12,726 nucleotides of DNA. Source: an uncultured Clostridia bacterium (GTDB taxonomy: Bacteria; Bacillota_A; Clostridia; Oscillospirales; Oscillospiraceae). This document shows, piece by piece, positions 1 through 7,429 of the stretch. The position numbers and the translations under genes are program-made. The first letter of the stretch is position 1; every line of letters starts with the position of its first letter. The notes below the pieces were generated by a model. That model did no database searches and was not told the DNA's origin. It saw nothing but the letters and a program-made list of their open reading frames with translations. Location: positions 1-12,726 of the forward strand of contig CASEPH010000302.1 in NCBI GenBank assembly GCA_949289625.1, in the 5' to 3' direction.

Positions 1-1418
1 CGCATGGCGTATTTCCGGTCGGTCATACGAATGAGCTCCAGGGTATGGCTCTCATCCTCATCCAGGTTGATGGTGATGGTGGCATAGGCCTCGGCATCTT
101 CAAATTCCTCCAGTTCCTCCTCCGTCAGATTGTCGATGATGCGGAAGTAGAGGCACTTGATATACAGCCGGCGGACGTTGGTTTCGATGATCTCTTCCCC
201 GTTAAGGGTACCGGTGACGCCGTCAGTATCATTGCCATTGGCATTCTGCTTGACATAGTGGTCCACCAGCATCTCATACTGCTCTCCGTCCACGTCGATT
301 TCCACGGATTGCAGCCGCTCGATGTCATAGCTCCAGACCGTGCGCAGCATAAACTGCACATAGTTGACGCCCATCCATTCAAAGGCGGTGCTGGTACAGG
401 TAATCAGGGTGTCCGTCCCCTCAATCATACAATAGGTATAATCCGAATTGGGACAGGTGTCGCCAATAAGCAGCGAGACGGAATTTCCGGAAATATCGGT
501 CATCTCCAGCTTAGCCGGATTATCCAGCCCGTATTCGGCGTATTCCTCTTCCGTGATATCCTCAATGATGCTGCCCAGAGACAGGGTGGATACCACGTCC
601 AAAATATTGGATTTGATGGTGGTGTCGTTGCCGGACACCAGATAGGGCTGGAGCATCACATACTGGCAGCCCTCGGTATTGTACTCATTGTCCAGATTGG
701 TATCCAGAATGGTCTCAATACAGCTGCCGTCCCGCTCTGTGATGCGGACCCAGTCGATATTCGTATAGATGTCCTCCTCGGTATAGGCAGGGAACAGGGT
801 GATGTCCCGATATTCAATGGGCCGGCGTACCAGCAGGGAATCCACATAGGAACCGATGGTATAGACCGCATTGGACTCGGAGGTCATGCAGTAGTAGTTC
901 TCGTCTACCGGTGCCTGGGAACCGATGATGATATCCACCTCGGAACCGTCAGAATAATAGGTCTTTACCACAGCGGTGGGTTCATCCAGGCCGTAATCGG
1001 AGAGGTTTTCCGCATCCTCCTCCACCAGATTGACTGCAGATATGGAGGTCACGGTGTACATCATAGACCGGAACTTGGAGGTATCGTACTCAAACTTTCC
1101 AGGATCGGGGCTGGCATCATACTCATAGACCTCGTTGCCATCCTCGTCCTCAGAACGAATGATTTTGACGTCTAGTTCTTCCGAAGCATAGGCATAGGCC
1201 GTATCCTCGTCCACCTCCCGCTCCGTGGGAATTACGGTAAACCGTTCCAGAGTGCTGTAGTCCTTGTTGATGACGTAGACGGTCTCAGCAGTGGATTCCT
1301 CGGTGGAGGTCTCCTCTTCAGCCTCCGCGGTCTGCGGGATATTGATGACAACAATGGTGGCAATGACGAAAACCACAAGTACAATGCCTGCGATGATAAT
1401 AGTTTTCAGGCTTTTCAT
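1..1418 (-). CDS. DUF4340 domain membrane-anchored protein of a Gld-type ABC operon (3' end off the window)
   Basis: The frame opens at ATG 1418-1416 and stays open to the window edge, giving 472 residues without the stop codon. The start MKSLKTIIIAGIVLVVFVIA is one signal-anchor helix (about residues 5-27), so most of the protein should lie outside the membrane. The rest is acidic and beta-rich, and two homologous units are visible: YGLDEP at residues 142-147 and YGLDNP at 296-301, each followed by a strand pair and an IIIG/LLIG motif. This duplication and the position after a GldG-like gene fit the DUF4340 family, whose biochemical role is not known. The start codon shares one base with the stop of the upstream gene (TAATG), so translation is probably coupled. 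The family assignment is from recognition of the repeat and context; function is inferred only as an extracytoplasmic accessory of the ABC complex. Confidence 0.85.
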   Translation of the reverse strand, partial: MKSLKTIIIAGIVLVVFVIATIVVINIPQTAEAEEETSTEESTAETVYVINKDYSTLERFTVIPTEREVDEDTAYAYASEELDVKIIRSEDEDGNEVYEYDASPDPGKFEYDTSKFRSMMYTVTSISAVNLVEEDAENLSDYGLDEPTAVVKTYYSDGSEVDIIIGSQAPVDENYYCMTSESNAVYTIGSYVDSLLVRRPIEYRDITLFPAYTEEDIYTNIDWVRITERDGSCIETILDTNLDNEYNTEGCQYVMLQPYLVSGNDTTIKSNILDVVSTLSLGSIIEDITEEEYAEYGLDNPAKLEMTDISGNSVSLLIGDTCPNSDYTYCMIEGTDTLITCTSTAFEWMGVNYVQFMLRTVWSYDIERLQSVEIDVDGEQYEMLVDHYVKQNANGNDTDGVTGTLNGEEIIETNVRRLYIKCLYFRIIDNLTEEELEEFEDAEAYATITINLDEDESHTLELIRMTDRKYAM

Positions 1419-2926
1419 TACTTATGTCTCCTTCTTGCCCAGACAATGATACCGCAAATCAGGCAAACGCCAGGGATAATAAAGATCAGCAGATAATACA
1501 GCACCGTTTTCGCAGAACCGGGCACCACCAGGTTGGCAGAGGTCAGGTCCTTGGAGGCAATGACTACAGATTCGGAGTCATCGCTCATGAAGTTCAGGGC
1601 ACTGAGGAAATAATCCTTGTTCAGGAAGCTGTCACCGCCCAGGGTGGAATCGCTGACAAAACCGGCATTCAGGAACAGCACATAGGAATAGGTGCTATCC
1701 AGGTTATGCATCTGGGTTTGATAGGCCAGCACACCCACGTTAAAGGGTCCGGAAGCGTCGTCAGCCTCCTGCTCGTAGCCGGTGCTCTCAGTAGACAAAT
1801 CCTTGGCATAGGCAGAATCCGAGGAGGTCATCAGCACCTGGGTGCCACGCCAGTTGTCCTGCTCCCACAGCACGCTGATGGGCCGGGCACCAGGAATGAT
1901 CACATAGCTCTTGGAATCCAGGTTGTCCGTCAGGCCCTCCACCGTGTTGATGTTGGGCAGGATATAGGCGTTATAGCCCGCGAAGCAGCGCTCCGTGTCA
2001 TAGACCATCTGGTTCTCGTAGGCCACGCCCCATTCCTCGAAGTAGGCCTCCAAGTTGGTCAGCGTGGGGGTATCAGGACCGTAGGTCACGATCATCCGTC
2101 CGCCATCGTTGAGGAAGGTATCAATAATCTCGATCTCCTCTTCGGTGTAGTCGCCCATGGGCTGGGAAATGATGATCATATCCACATCCGAGGGGATCTC
2201 ATTTTCCTGCATCAGGCTTACCGTGGTGACCTCGTAGTTGCCAGAGGTCAAGAGTTCGTCCATGGTCTCCAGATTGACAGTCTCCTGATGGCCAGTGATA
2301 TAGGCAGCCTTGGGCACCTTGGTGGCAGTCACATAAAGGATCGCGGAGGTCAGACGCTGCTCTGCCCGCAGGCCGGTAACATAGCTGGACTCCGAAGAGG
2401 TGGAGTCAGAAGAAGTGGTATACTCCAGCAGATCATGAGGATCCATGGCCTTATAGCGCTTCTCGCTCTCCACGATAATGTCGCCGGTAGACAGGTCGCC
2501 CAGTTCATTATATTTATTAAATATGGACGGGTTGGTCACGGCATTGATGTATTTCACGGTCACCATGCCCTCGCTGAGCTGCTCATAACGCTGCAGCACC
2601 TTGGGCAGACGGCGCAGATCTGCGTCGTTGGCATAGTCAGTCTCGTCGCAGAGCACCGTGATGGTGATGGGCTCACTCAAGGTGCTCAGGAGCTGAGCTG
2701 TCTCGTCGGAGATTTCATACTCCGATTCTGCGGTCATATCAATTTCCAGCACAAAGCGGTCGGCAATGTAATCCACAAAGTAGTTGATGGCGATCACCGC
2801 AGCAATCACGACAACGGTGGAGATCAGGGCCAACACGCCAATCTTCATGCGGCGCTTTTTGCCCAGCTCTGCGGTAGACCCGGCCGCGTCCACCGGTTTT
2901 ACTTCAGGTTTCTGATTTTTGCTCAT
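1418..2926 (-). CDS. GldG-like ABC transporter auxiliary protein (ABC_transp_aux family)
   Basis: A 502-residue protein with a short basic cytoplasmic start, a transmembrane helix at about residues 29-51, a large extracytoplasmic part, and a second helix at about 475-496 ending in the basic anchor WARRRHK. This topology and the order ATPase-permease-this gene match the GldG/ABC_transp_aux family, known as the auxiliary component of a transporter linked to gliding in Bacteroidetes; Firmicutes carry homologues of unknown role. The middle has a Ser/Thr-rich linker (about 170-181) and a segment around IIISQPMGDYTEEE typical of the GIFT-like fold of the family. The ATG at 2926-2924 has a strong AGGAGG (2937-2932) that abuts the permease stop, 11 nt away. 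The stop overlaps the next start by one base. It probably works with the DUF4340 protein outside the membrane; no catalytic residues can be named. Confidence 0.88.
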   Translation of the reverse strand: MSKNQKPEVKPVDAAGSTAELGKKRRMKIGVLALISTVVVIAAVIAINYFVDYIADRFVLEIDMTAESEYEISDETAQLLSTLSEPITITVLCDETDYANDADLRRLPKVLQRYEQLSEGMVTVKYINAVTNPSIFNKYNELGDLSTGDIIVESEKRYKAMDPHDLLEYTTSSDSTSSESSYVTGLRAEQRLTSAILYVTATKVPKAAYITGHQETVNLETMDELLTSGNYEVTTVSLMQENEIPSDVDMIIISQPMGDYTEEEIEIIDTFLNDGGRMIVTYGPDTPTLTNLEAYFEEWGVAYENQMVYDTERCFAGYNAYILPNINTVEGLTDNLDSKSYVIIPGARPISVLWEQDNWRGTQVLMTSSDSAYAKDLSTESTGYEQEADDASGPFNVGVLAYQTQMHNLDSTYSYVLFLNAGFVSDSTLGGDSFLNKDYFLSALNFMSDDSESVVIASKDLTSANLVVPGSAKTVLYYLLIFIIPGVCLICGIIVWARRRHK

Positions 2927-2937
2927 GATGTTCCTCC

Positions 2938-3642
2938 TTAGCTCCAGCGCTTCCGCTCAAGCATCCGCACAGTCAGGAATACAAAGGTACCTGCGACACT
3001 GAGATAAAAGATGAGATCTGCAAACGAGAAGATCCCCTGGGTGAAATCATTGTAGCGCCGGAACATGGAAAAGTAATAGATCAGGTTTTTGGCCCATGTG
3101 GCGTTCAGCAGGCTGTAGGAATAGTCCAGCAGATACAGCCCCAGGAACACGGCTACCGTGGTGATACAGGCCACCAACTGGTTCTGGGTCAGGGAAGAGA
3201 TGAACACGCCGATGGAAATAAACGCCATAGCCGTGGCACAGATGGCCACATAGTTGCCCAGCACCGTAGCAAACTCCAGAACGCCCCAGGTGGAAACGAT
3301 CACCACATATACCAGGGTAATGCACACACCGATGAGGAATACCACCAGGGCCGCGAAAAACTTGCCCATGACGATGCCGGAAAGCCGAACCGGAGCAGTA
3401 AACAACAGCTGATCTGTTTTCTGCTTATAATCCTCGGAGAAGGTGCGCATGGTGAGGATCGGGATCAGAAACACGCACATGGTTACGATAAAGGAGAAAA
3501 TGCTTTGCAAGTCACAGGATCCGCTGTAAACGTTCATGATATAGAAGTAAATGTTCAGCACCAGCAGGAACGCTGCCAGATACACATAACCCAGCGGGGA
3601 CTTGAAATATGCGCGCAGGTCGCGCTTAAAAATTGCACTCAT
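2938..3642 (-). CDS. ABC-2 type transporter permease (GldF-like)
   Basis: A 234-residue integral membrane protein with six hydrophobic segments, roughly at residues 18-39, 48-66, 92-113, 122-148, 157-176 and 210-228. The start MSAIFKRDLRAYFKSPLGYV is the amphipathic elbow and first helix typical of ABC-2 permeases of the GldF/NosY type, and the loop TMRTFSEDYKQKTDQLLFTA carries the conserved region of that group between helices 2 and 3. It should pair with the ATPase encoded 3 nt upstream to form the transport core. The ATG at 3642-3640 has a G-rich Shine-Dalgarno inside the end of the ATPase gene, so the two are likely co-translated. Substrate is unknown. The length is normal for the family. 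Confidence 0.92.
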   Translation of the reverse strand: MSAIFKRDLRAYFKSPLGYVYLAAFLLVLNIYFYIMNVYSGSCDLQSIFSFIVTMCVFLIPILTMRTFSEDYKQKTDQLLFTAPVRLSGIVMGKFFAALVVFLIGVCITLVYVVIVSTWGVLEFATVLGNYVAICATAMAFISIGVFISSLTQNQLVACITTVAVFLGLYLLDYSYSLLNATWAKNLIYYFSMFRRYNDFTQGIFSFADLIFYLSVAGTFVFLTVRMLERKRWS

Positions 3643-3645
3643 GAT

Positions 3646-4611
3646 TTACTTTGCCCCCTTCGCAGTGGTTTTCTTATCGGCAGTCAGCTGGATAAAGACG
3701 TCCTCCAGCGACAGGTCCTGATTCTTCAGAAGCAGCACGGGATAGCCCGCTCGGGACAGGGCGGAGAAGATCAGCTTTCTGGCATCCAGATGCTCCGCCG
3801 ACTCCACCAGGTATTCATAGGCCCCAGGCTCCGCCTCCACCGTAGGCGTCACCGTCTTGATGCCATCCACAGCCCGGATGCAGGCCACAACCTTGTCCTT
3901 GGGTCCGGCAATGCGGTATTCCAGCTTGTGCTCGCCGGTGAGCATAGCCGACAGATGGGTGGGCGTATCGTCCGCCACTAGGCGGCCGTTGTTAATCACC
4001 AGCACCCGCTCGCACACCGCAGAAACCTCCTGCAAAATATGAGTGGAGAGAATGATGGTACGGTTTTTGCCCAGATCTTTGATGACATTACGAATCTCAA
4101 TGATCTGCTTGGGGTCCAGGCCCACCGTGGGCTCGTCCAAAATCAGCACATCAGGATCACCCACCAGCGCTTGGGCCAAGCCGCAGCGCTGCTTATAACC
4201 GCCAGACAGGTTGTTGATGACGCGCTCACGAACATGGGAAATCCCCACCATGTCACATATTTTATCAATGTGGGCCTTCCGCTCTTTCACGCCGCCCTTC
4301 ACGCCTTTGATATCATAGATAAAATTCAGATATTCATTGACGGTCATATCTAGGTATAAGGGTGGATCCTGAGGCAGATAGCCAATATGCTTTTTCGCCT
4401 CCAGGGGATTTTCCAGAATGTCGATTCCGGCCACACGGGCGGCACCGGCCGTCGCTGACAGGTATCCGGTAATCACATTCATTGTGGTGGACTTACCAGC
4501 GCCATTGGGTCCAAGGAAACCAACGATCTCGCCTTCGTCAATGGAGAAGGTGATGTCGCTGATACCGCGCTTGTTGCCATAGGTTTTGGTCAATCCGGAA
4601 ACTTCAATCAT
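3646..4611 (-). CDS. ABC transporter ATP-binding protein (GldA-like)
   Basis: A 321-residue nucleotide-binding subunit. All motifs are intact: Walker A GPNGAGKST (34-42), Q-loop YLPQD (78-82), signature LSGGYKQR (135-142), Walker B VLILDEP (155-161), D-loop GLDP (164-167) and switch His191. A C-terminal extension of about 90 residues with a ferredoxin-like pattern follows, as in GldA/DUF4162-type ATPases of drug- and lipid-exporter families. The start is set at ATG 4611-4609 because an AGGAGG (4626-4621) lies 9 nt upstream; a longer open frame reaches 4686 but its extra 25 residues are not family-like and cover a 5'-UTR hairpin. It energises the permease encoded next and heads the four-gene operon. 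Confidence 0.95.
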   Translation of the reverse strand: MIEVSGLTKTYGNKRGISDITFSIDEGEIVGFLGPNGAGKSTTMNVITGYLSATAGAARVAGIDILENPLEAKKHIGYLPQDPPLYLDMTVNEYLNFIYDIKGVKGGVKERKAHIDKICDMVGISHVRERVINNLSGGYKQRCGLAQALVGDPDVLILDEPTVGLDPKQIIEIRNVIKDLGKNRTIILSTHILQEVSAVCERVLVINNGRLVADDTPTHLSAMLTGEHKLEYRIAGPKDKVVACIRAVDGIKTVTPTVEAEPGAYEYLVESAEHLDARKLIFSALSRAGYPVLLLKNQDLSLEDVFIQLTADKKTTAKGAK

Positions 4612-4700
4612 CTCGGGTTCCCTCCTAATTTGCGGGCCGCAGAGGGCGGCCGGGGTGCAGAATTTGGCAAACCAACTGTTTTCCAAACACTGTTTTGGCT

Positions 4701-4709
4701 ATTATAGCA
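4701..4709 (-). promoter_or_regulatory. Extended -10 promoter of the ABC operon
   Basis: On the minus strand the sequence TGC-TATAAT (4709-4701) is a perfect TGn extended -10. No good -35 is visible at 17 bp (TAGGAG), which an extended -10 tolerates. The resulting leader would be about 80-90 nt, carrying a GC hairpin just before the ribosome binding site. Confidence 0.7.
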
Positions 4710-4871
4710 CATTCTTTTGCATTCTCCTAGTATTATTTTCGTGAATTTCCTCTCCACAAGATACAAATTTCTGACCGCAAATATTGCTACTTTCACAGGA
4801 TTTCCGTCGGAAGGACTTATATAGATTCCAAACAAACCCATTTTCTCCAGTTCTGTTTTCCCAATCCTCTA

Positions 4872-4880
4872 CATATAGTA
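4872..4880 (+). promoter_or_regulatory. Candidate sigma-K-type -10 box for the spore cluster
   Basis: CATATAGTA fits the CATAnnnTA pattern known for -10 elements of the late mother-cell sigma factor K, 52 nt before the first TTG start. No clear AC-type -35 is seen at the expected distance. The same bases could be read as a sigma-A -10 (TATAGT). The mother-cell reading is favoured by the cortex-lytic product of the cluster and by the lack of signal peptides. Confidence 0.4.
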
Positions 4881-4932
4881 ATCATGCGATTAGAATTCAC
4901 CGCAAGAACAATTTAAGACAGGGGGCCTCGTT

Positions 4933-5337
4933 TTGGCATCAACAGGCAGCATACAGTTTCGCGTCTACACCTCCAACGCAAATATCCCCATTGAAGGCGC
5001 TACCATTGTCATCGAGCAGCAGGATCCGCCGGGGGAACTGTTGGGCGTCCTTGTGACCGACGAATCCGGCCAGACGCCGCCGCTGGTCCTCCCCGCCAAG
5101 GACGTCTCTCTAGGACAGGCGCCAGAAAACGAAATTGAACCCTGGGTGGGGCTTCGGGTGATCATTGATCATCCAGAATTTGAGCGGGTCGTCCTCAACG
5201 GCGTACAGCTCTTTCCGGGCATACTGACCATTCAGAACGTGCAGATGCTGCCAAATCGGCAGCTAGACCCGGAGTTGGAGGGCCAGCAAGAATACGATTT
5301 CACGCCCCAGCCCATATGGGAAGGAGGCAGGCCTTGA
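4933..5337 (+). CDS. Stand-alone SleC-type N-terminal (pro-)domain protein
   Basis: A 134-residue protein whose sequence looks like the N-terminal prosequence of clostridial SleC proteins: a short beta strand (GSIQFRVYTSN), then IPIEGATIVI, TDESGQTPPLVLP, and the closing GVQLFPGILTIQNVQMLPN. This pattern is a carboxypeptidase-regulatory-like beta sandwich. The start is TTG 4933-4935, because AGGGGG (4920-4925) lies 7 nt upstream and no in-frame ATG exists nearby. There is no signal peptide, as expected for a protein made in the mother cell. Its TGA stop overlaps the TTG of the catalytic gene (TTGA, 5334-5337), so the two should be made in equal amounts. In characterised SleC proteins this domain is the N-terminal part of the same polypeptide and is removed by Csp proteases; here it is a separate protein. 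It may act as a chaperone or inhibitor in trans, which is inference. Confidence 0.82.
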   Translation: MASTGSIQFRVYTSNANIPIEGATIVIEQQDPPGELLGVLVTDESGQTPPLVLPAKDVSLGQAPENEIEPWVGLRVIIDHPEFERVVLNGVQLFPGILTIQNVQMLPNRQLDPELEGQQEYDFTPQPIWEGGRP

Positions 5338-6740
5338 CTGACAATACCGTTCCTTATATTCCGGAAACCATCACCGTCCATCTTGGTCGGCCCGACAAGG
5401 CTGCGGAAAACGTGACGGTTCCCTTCCGGAATTACATCAAAAACGTGGCCTCCAGCGAGGTCTATCCCACCTGGGAAGAGGAGGCACTGCGGGCCAATAT
5501 TCTGGCCCAGATCTCCTTTGCTCTAAATCGGATCTATCTGGAGCACTATCCCAGCCGGGGCTATGATTTTGACATCACCAGCTCCACAGCCTTCGATCAA
5601 AAATACATCCACGGTCGGGACATCTTTGAAAACATCAGCACTCTCGTGGACGAAATGCTTCAAAGCTATATCCGCAGGGTGGATTCCATCGAACCCCTGG
5701 CCGCCTCCTTTTGTAATGGTACCACCGTTACCTGTCCCGGCATGAGCCAGTGGGGCAGTCAGGACCTGGCCCGAAACGGGTATTCTTACATCGACATTTT
5801 ACGGGCCTATTATGGTGACGACATCGAAGTGGTCAGCAACGTGCCGGTCCGGGGTTTGACCCCCTCCTACCCTGGTACACCCCTGCGTCTGGGCTCTGCA
5901 GGGGAAGCGGTGCTCCAGCTCCAAGGCGGCCTGAACCGTATTGCCAAGAACTATCCCGCCATTCCAAAAATTGATCCGTTGGACGGTCTGTTTGGCCCCA
6001 GTACAGAGGAAGCTGTAATCGCCTTCCAGAAAATCTTCAATCTGACACCGGACGGTATTGTAGGACCTGCCACCTGGTATCAGATCATCTCCATCTATGT
6101 GGCTGTCACCAAGCTGGCAGAGCTTCAGTCCGAAGGGCAGAAGTATATGCTGGGCTCCTATGATCTGCCCAATGTACTCTCCCTGGGCAGCTCTGGGGAG
6201 GCCGTTTCCCAACTCCAGTACATGCTCAATGTACTTTCGGACTTTATTCCGGAAGTGCCCCCGGTTACCATCGACGGACAATACGGCATCGGCACCCGGG
6301 ACGCAGTGTTGGCTTATCAGCGCTATGCGGGTCTTACCCCCAGTGGTCTAGTGGGAGTCTCCACCTGGAACAGTATCGTCAATCGGTTCTCTGGCATCAC
6401 CGATACGGTGCTGGACAACAACACCCTGTTCCCTGAAACCTCCGAAACAGCAGTGCGTACCATCGCGGACGTCCAAAGGGCCCTCCGTTCTGTGGCACCG
6501 GTGTTTGCATCTCTGGATCCCCCCCGTGTCACCGGCGTACTGGACCGCAGCACTACCCGTGCCATCGCCAAACTGCAAAACCAGCTTCGTCTGCGTCCCA
6601 CCGGCCAGCCGGATCCCAGTACCCGGGACTATTTGACCCTGCTGGCCCAATCCAACGGAAAAGCAAAGCAGGTTCGGCATCGTCAATATCCGGGATATGT
6701 GCTGTATCCCGGCTTGAAAGACCCAACAGGAAAGGACTGA
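5334..6740 (+). CDS. sleC: SleC-like spore cortex-lytic enzyme (SpoIID-fold lytic transglycosylase with peptidoglycan-binding repeats)
   Basis: A 468-residue protein predicted to degrade spore cortex peptidoglycan during germination. Residues about 27-170 form a SpoIID-like catalytic domain: YIKNVASSEVYPTW holds the probable catalytic Glu42, followed by the RANILAQISFALNR helix and GMSQWGSQDLARNGY (136-150), the counterpart of the SpoIID motif GMSQYGA. Cys127 and Cys134 just before it could bind metal or form a disulfide. Peptidoglycan_binding_1 repeats follow at about 184-258, 282-350 and, weaker, 377-440. The TTG start at 5334 is chosen because GGAAGGAGG (5319-5327) precedes it by 6 nt and it forms a TTGA overlap with the upstream stop; an ATG at 5316 would leave the Shine-Dalgarno inside the gene. 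It has no signal peptide. It lacks its own prosequence, which is encoded just upstream. Known SleC proteins are lytic transglycosylases; that this one shares the activity is inferred from the motifs. Confidence 0.88.
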   Translation: MTDNTVPYIPETITVHLGRPDKAAENVTVPFRNYIKNVASSEVYPTWEEEALRANILAQISFALNRIYLEHYPSRGYDFDITSSTAFDQKYIHGRDIFENISTLVDEMLQSYIRRVDSIEPLAASFCNGTTVTCPGMSQWGSQDLARNGYSYIDILRAYYGDDIEVVSNVPVRGLTPSYPGTPLRLGSAGEAVLQLQGGLNRIAKNYPAIPKIDPLDGLFGPSTEEAVIAFQKIFNLTPDGIVGPATWYQIISIYVAVTKLAELQSEGQKYMLGSYDLPNVLSLGSSGEAVSQLQYMLNVLSDFIPEVPPVTIDGQYGIGTRDAVLAYQRYAGLTPSGLVGVSTWNSIVNRFSGITDTVLDNNTLFPETSETAVRTIADVQRALRSVAPVFASLDPPRVTGVLDRSTTRAIAKLQNQLRLRPTGQPDPSTRDYLTLLAQSNGKAKQVRHRQYPGYVLYPGLKDPTGKD

Positions 6741-6746
6741 TCCGCT

Positions 6747-7283
6747 ATGCAAGAAGATCCGGTTATCAATGCTCCCATCCGAAGCCTCCAGCGTATGCTG
6801 CGCGCCATCGCCTTTGCCGGCGGTGCGGAGGTAGCCGTAATCCCCGACGGGATCTATGGGGACTCTACGGAAAAAGCCGTCTCCCAGTTTCAGAAGGAAC
6901 AAGGCCTCCCCGTCACTGGTACAGCTGATGACAAGACCTTTCGTGCCATTGTCCGCGCCTACAATCTTGCCTTTCCCCTGCTGTCCCAAACGCAGTCCGG
7001 TGTCGTTTGGTTTCCAGCCCAGCTGGTGATCTATCCGGGACAGTCCCATCCCCATGTGGGGTTGGCCCAAGCCATGTTTGCGTCTTTGGGCCAAAAGTAT
7101 TCATCCTTTTCCGCTGCTCCGGTTTCGGGTACATTGGATTCCCGGACCTCAGACAATCTCCGACACCTCCAGCACTACGCCGGTCTGCCGGAAACGGGCA
7201 CCATGGATAAGCACACCTGGAACCGGCTCAATATGCTCTATCGCACCCTGTTCGATCGTAATTGTACACCAACCCAGGGATAA
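6747..7283 (+). CDS. Peptidoglycan-binding repeat protein of the spore cluster
   Basis: A 178-residue protein made of two Peptidoglycan_binding_1 units and little else: residues about 7-68 (with DGIYGDSTEKAVSQFQ and a GLPVTGT turn) and about 92-165 (with SGTLDSRTSDNLRHLQ, GLPETGTMDKHTWN). The second unit is degenerate at its start. No catalytic domain, signal peptide or membrane segment is visible. It begins 6 nt after the catalytic gene with AGGAAAGGA as ribosome binding site, and the operon ends behind it at a strong terminator. It probably anchors to cortex or helps place the SleC-like enzyme there; together the two proteins carry five binding units. It resembles a detached C-terminal extension of the neighbouring enzyme, so gene fission is possible. 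Confidence 0.85.
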   Translation: MQEDPVINAPIRSLQRMLRAIAFAGGAEVAVIPDGIYGDSTEKAVSQFQKEQGLPVTGTADDKTFRAIVRAYNLAFPLLSQTQSGVVWFPAQLVIYPGQSHPHVGLAQAMFASLGQKYSSFSAAPVSGTLDSRTSDNLRHLQHYAGLPETGTMDKHTWNRLNMLYRTLFDRNCTPTQG

Positions 7284-7297
7284 TATGGATCACATTT

Positions 7298-7326
7298 AAA
7301 TTGGCGGCCCATGGCCGCCAATTTTT
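7298..7326 (+). terminator. Intrinsic terminator of the spore cluster
   Basis: A perfect 12-bp stem (7298-7309 with 7313-7324, GC core GGCGGCC/GGCCGCC) closes a 3-nt CAT loop and runs into a T5 tract (7322-7326). Confidence 0.93.
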
Positions 7327-7368
7327 CCGGTTGTCATTTGTTATCATTTGCACCCATTTGTGCTTTCC

Positions 7369-7399
7369 TTGTGCAAAATGTCTTTTCCTGTGCTATAAT
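7369..7399 (+). promoter_or_regulatory. Promoter of the flavin oxidoreductase gene
   Basis: TGC-TATAAT at 7391-7399 is a consensus extended -10. A weak -35 (TTGTGC, 7369-7374) sits 19 bp upstream. The core TGTGCTATAATAGC is identical over 14 bases to the ABC operon promoter on the other strand. The leader to the ATG at 7430 is only about 24 nt. Confidence 0.75.
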
Positions 7400-7429
7400 A
7401 GCGCCGATTCTAGAAAAGGAGGATCCGCC

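Larger units (their letters stand above)
4612..4932. other. Divergent intergenic region between ABC operon and spore cluster
   Basis: No gene of its own is supported here. Going from the ABC start it holds the AGGAGG site, a GC-only hairpin (GGCCGC 4635-4640 / GCGGCC 4646-4651), two ACTGTTTT direct repeats (4675-4682, 4689-4696), a near-palindrome at 4683-4698, and the minus-strand extended -10 (4709-4701). Toward the spore cluster it has an AT-rich stretch and a CATATAGTA box at 4872-4880. Confidence 0.7.

Noticed and set aside
45..1175. Long open frame on the plus strand, 376 codons
   Set aside because: It is the antisense shadow of the DUF4340 gene, which has a clear membrane anchor, repeat units and operon position. 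The plus-strand product shows no family pattern.
1424..2941. Long open frame on the plus strand, 505 codons
   Set aside because: Antisense to the GldG-like gene, rich in His, Gly and Gln as expected of a reverse-frame shadow, and without a ribosome binding site.
7262..7429. N-terminal extension of 56 residues for the flavoenzyme
   Set aside because: It would begin inside the preceding gene and span its terminator and the flavoenzyme promoter; the ATG at 7430 has a strong ribosome binding site.
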